64,000 nucleotides of DNA from Armatimonadetes bacterium UBA1398. GTDB lineage: Bacteria > Armatimonadota > Zipacnadia > UBA1398. The notes beneath the pieces are model-generated. The model saw only the letters and a program-made list of their open reading frames with translations, ran no database searches and was not told the DNA's origin. Numbering within the stretch: the first letter of the stretch is position 1; every line of letters begins with the position of its first letter. This document shows, piece after piece, positions 62,070-64,000 of the stretch. The position numbers and the translations under genes are program-made. Location: assembly GCA_002305165.1 (NCBI GenBank), contig DBQI01000015.1, positions 56,170 to 120,169 of the forward strand, given 5' to 3'.

Positions 62070-63758
62070 TCAGCGGGTCGCGTGAGCCGCGCGCAGCCGC
62101 AACAGGAGTTCATCCGAGCGAACCACGCGCACATGCTCCTCTAGCCGTTCCGCCGCCCAGAGGGCGGGGACGTAACCGCGCTCGGCGCCGTTGCCCGGTC
62201 CGTCGGCTCCGGTCTCTGCGTCCGTGAACCACGACCAGGCGTGCACGAGCACCCAGGAGAAGACGGGACCGGTGCCCGCCGGCATACCGTTGAGAGCACC
62301 AGCCACCTGGGCTGGCGGCGCATCGTTCGGCCGCGGAGTGTTTGCCCAGAGGGTTTTGCGGCACGACACTACGGGCACCTGATCGCCATCGGCCCCGTCG
62401 ACCCAGTACACCTCGCCCTCGCCTGCGGAGTAGGGATAGTACTGGAACGCGAAGATGCCCAGCAAGCCAGGTATGGCTTGCGCGAAGATACGGCACGCCT
62501 CGCGAGCCTCGGGCCCATCCCAGTCCTGGAAGTTGAACGCGAGCACGCGGATGTCCGTGAGGTCACAGTAGGCGCGCAGGCGCTCCGCGTGTAGCTGGAT
62601 GGCGCGAGTGGAGCCTCTGTCGGCCCCGTAGAGATCGGGGTAGAAGTAACCGCCGCCGTTGTAGAGGACAAAGTCGTCGTTGGGTGTGGCTGCGGCCAGG
62701 ACGTCCTGCAGGGTGCGCGGCGAGAGTTGGGCCAGCCCTGCGGCGGGCAGGCCCCAGGTGAAGGGGACCTGGCCGCGCCTCGGGTTGCCGTAATAGCTCG
62801 GGCCCTCGGCGCCCTCCTGGAAGTTCCCCATCACCCACTGGATGTTGTCACCATCGGTGATCGTGAAGTTCACGTAGTGTCGCGCCCCTGTGGGGGACGC
62901 TGATCTGGCTGCCCCTTCCCAGTGGAGGTCGAGACCGTCCGCCCACAGCCCCTCGGTGGAGAGCACCGTCAGGTTGTGGCACCAGTTCGTCGCCGTCTGG
63001 AAGAGCCCAGCGCGCGAGGAGGGGGCGGTCATCTCGTCTTCCATGCCAGCCCCCCATCCCAGTACTGGGCTGTCGGGCTCGCAGCGCATGAGGGCTCGCG
63101 TGTAGTCCTCACCGGACATCGCCACGACCATGGCGCGACAAGCGATCGCCATAGAGCGCACGTTTCTCACGCGTGGATCGAGGGCGCACATGACGCTCCG
63201 CGAGAGAGCCGGCTCGTAGCGGTCGAGGCAGGCCCTCGGCGTAACGGCGCGGGCATCGGCGAGACGCTTGAGGCCCAAGGCGCGATAATGCCCCTCGAGG
63301 GCCTCCTCCACCAGGATCCCACCTCTCAGCCCGGCGATGACCGTTCCGGAGTTCGCGCTCTCGTCCATGGGTCCGCGGTCATGAAGTGAGCGCTCGGAGC
63401 GGTCGTGTCGGTAGACCACCAGGCCCTTGACGATCCCTCGATCGGCTAGGTCCACGACGGCCTCGTCGAGGTTCAGGCGCCGGATCCGGATCCGGTGGGC
63501 CTCTGCCAGTTCGCTGAGCCACCGAGGATAGGCGCCGTACTGGAGGTCCTCCCAGACGAGCACCGATGCCCGTCCTTCCATCGTCGCCCGGGCCGCGGCG
63601 CCGGCGAGGCTCTCCAGCACCATCCCCTCCTCGACCACGTGGGCCTGTGGCACCGCGATGACCTCGCGCGGCACGGGGATCTCGGGGTAGTACCGGTGCG
63701 GCACTGCCTCCCCATACAGCCACAAGGGGATCATCAGCATCACCAGCGGCCATGTCAT
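62070..63758 (-). CDS. GxGYxYP-domain putative glycosidase, secreted
   Basis: This 562-residue protein begins at ATG 63758 with a hydrophobic export segment (MTWPLVMLMIPLWLYGEA). The name-giving motif is present as NGGGYFYP near residues 363-370, and NFTITDGDNIQWVMGNF is another conserved segment of this family of predicted glycoside hydrolases. Catalytic residues are not established for the family. It lies 86 nt upstream of the GH38 gene on the same strand, so the two probably act on related polysaccharides. A decayed repeat fragment sits upstream. Confidence 0.85.
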   Translation of the reverse strand: MTWPLVMLMIPLWLYGEAVPHRYYPEIPVPREVIAVPQAHVVEEGMVLESLAGAAARATMEGRASVLVWEDLQYGAYPRWLSELAEAHRIRIRRLNLDEAVVDLADRGIVKGLVVYRHDRSERSLHDRGPMDESANSGTVIAGLRGGILVEEALEGHYRALGLKRLADARAVTPRACLDRYEPALSRSVMCALDPRVRNVRSMAIACRAMVVAMSGEDYTRALMRCEPDSPVLGWGAGMEDEMTAPSSRAGLFQTATNWCHNLTVLSTEGLWADGLDLHWEGAARSASPTGARHYVNFTITDGDNIQWVMGNFQEGAEGPSYYGNPRRGQVPFTWGLPAAGLAQLSPRTLQDVLAAATPNDDFVLYNGGGYFYPDLYGADRGSTRAIQLHAERLRAYCDLTDIRVLAFNFQDWDGPEAREACRIFAQAIPGLLGIFAFQYYPYSAGEGEVYWVDGADGDQVPVVSCRKTLWANTPRPNDAPPAQVAGALNGMPAGTGPVFSWVLVHAWSWFTDAETGADGPGNGAERGYVPALWAAERLEEHVRVVRSDELLLRLRAAHATR

Positions 63759-63821
63759 ACGCTTGCCTCCGCGTCAGTGGTACCGTGCACGGCTGCGCTT
63801 CCCCTTCCGTGCTCCTCTCGC

Positions 63822-63998
63822 CTGCGAGGACCGGAAGGTGTTCACCAGCCAGTTCCAGAAGCGAACGACGCCGATGGAGATCAGGACATCGGCCTCATAA
63901 ACGCCGACGGCACGGGGCTCACCATGATCATCGACACGCCGAGCAACGAGTGGGCTCCTGAGTGGTCGCCAGAAGGGCCTAGCCCGTATTATTCATGA
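63822..63998 (+). pseudogene. Fragment of a TolB/PD40 beta-propeller gene
   Basis: A + strand frame from about 63864 reads DADGDQDIGLINADGTGLTM, then DTPSNEWAPEWSPEG, and ends at a TGA (63996-63998). This is one PD40/TolB-type propeller blade (the usual form is IYLMNADGTGLTRLTDTP..APAWSPDG). Just upstream, KVFTSQF in another frame matches the preceding strand, so a frameshift separates them. No start or ribosome site is visible. It looks like a decayed remnant. Confidence 0.4.
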
Positions 63999-64000
63999 GG

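Noticed and set aside
1..64000. CRISPR arrays, transposases, tRNA or rRNA genes
   Set aside because: No direct repeats with spacers, no transposase-like frame and no cloverleaf or rRNA-like segment was seen.

Overview
The window is high-GC bacterial chromosome. It holds about 52 protein genes at close to full coding density and shows no rRNA, tRNA, CRISPR array or insertion sequence. No gene-free stretch exceeds about 280 bases. The gene content suggests an Armatimonadota-like or neighbouring candidate-phylum bacterium: a Firmicutes-type clpC-radA-yacL-ispD-ispF order, an aroF-tyrA-aroA-cmk-plsC order, tandem DUF4139 proteins, a DUF6785-type membrane protein, and secreted GH38 and GxGYxYP glycosidases. 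The phylum is an inference. GTG and TTG starts are common, and many stop/start overlaps are 4 nt (ATGA, GTGA, TTGA), so operons are tight.

Left part (1-11.6 kb). A partial + strand gene ends against a perfect 15-bp hairpin. A six-gene minus-strand operon (7301-303) follows: an ASKHA-type ATPase of the GlmL/MutL family, a barrel-sandwich (biotinyl/RnfC-like) protein, a DUF6754 membrane protein and three small membrane proteins. No glutamate mutase genes accompany them, so this looks like an uncharacterised membrane machine. Upstream lie two small genes and a locus of ECF sigma factor, zinc-finger anti-sigma factor and bactofilin-like membrane protein. A good ECF-type promoter precedes the sigma gene.

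Central-left part (11.6-26.1 kb). A minus-strand cluster makes aromatic amino acids and phospholipid precursors: hisC-like aminotransferase, aroF, tyrA, aroA, cmk, plsC and an acyl-ACP-reductase-like gene. A lipoprotein follows. Then comes a catabolic-looking island with two URO-D-fold methyltransferase-like proteins, two SIS-domain paralogues, a BadF-type sugar kinase and an FAD oxidoreductase. A frameshifted 3' remnant of a glycosidase-like gene precedes the first URO-D gene.

Central part (26.2-43.1 kb). Tandem DUF4139 secreted proteins, MurJ, a deoxyhypusine-synthase-like protein, ClpC, RadA, a PIN-TRAM protein, IspD, IspF, long HPF, a small orphan, and SecD-SecF. SecD carries unusual Glu/Ser/Ala-rich insertions. 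A strong sigma-70 promoter and a leader hairpin precede secD.

Right part (43.2-64 kb). A secreted small protein with an apparent 1-nt frameshift, a Gly/Met-rich secreted protein, a YchF-like GTPase, two cyclophilin genes (one with two domains), a 1321-residue STAND ATPase with a degenerate SIR2-like N-terminus, HEAT-like repeats and a PQQ propeller, tandem MreC-like genes and MreD, a DUF1844 protein, RqcH (NFACT), a DUF6785-like membrane protein, a GH38 enzyme, a GxGYxYP protein, and a decayed TolB/PD40 repeat fragment at the edge.
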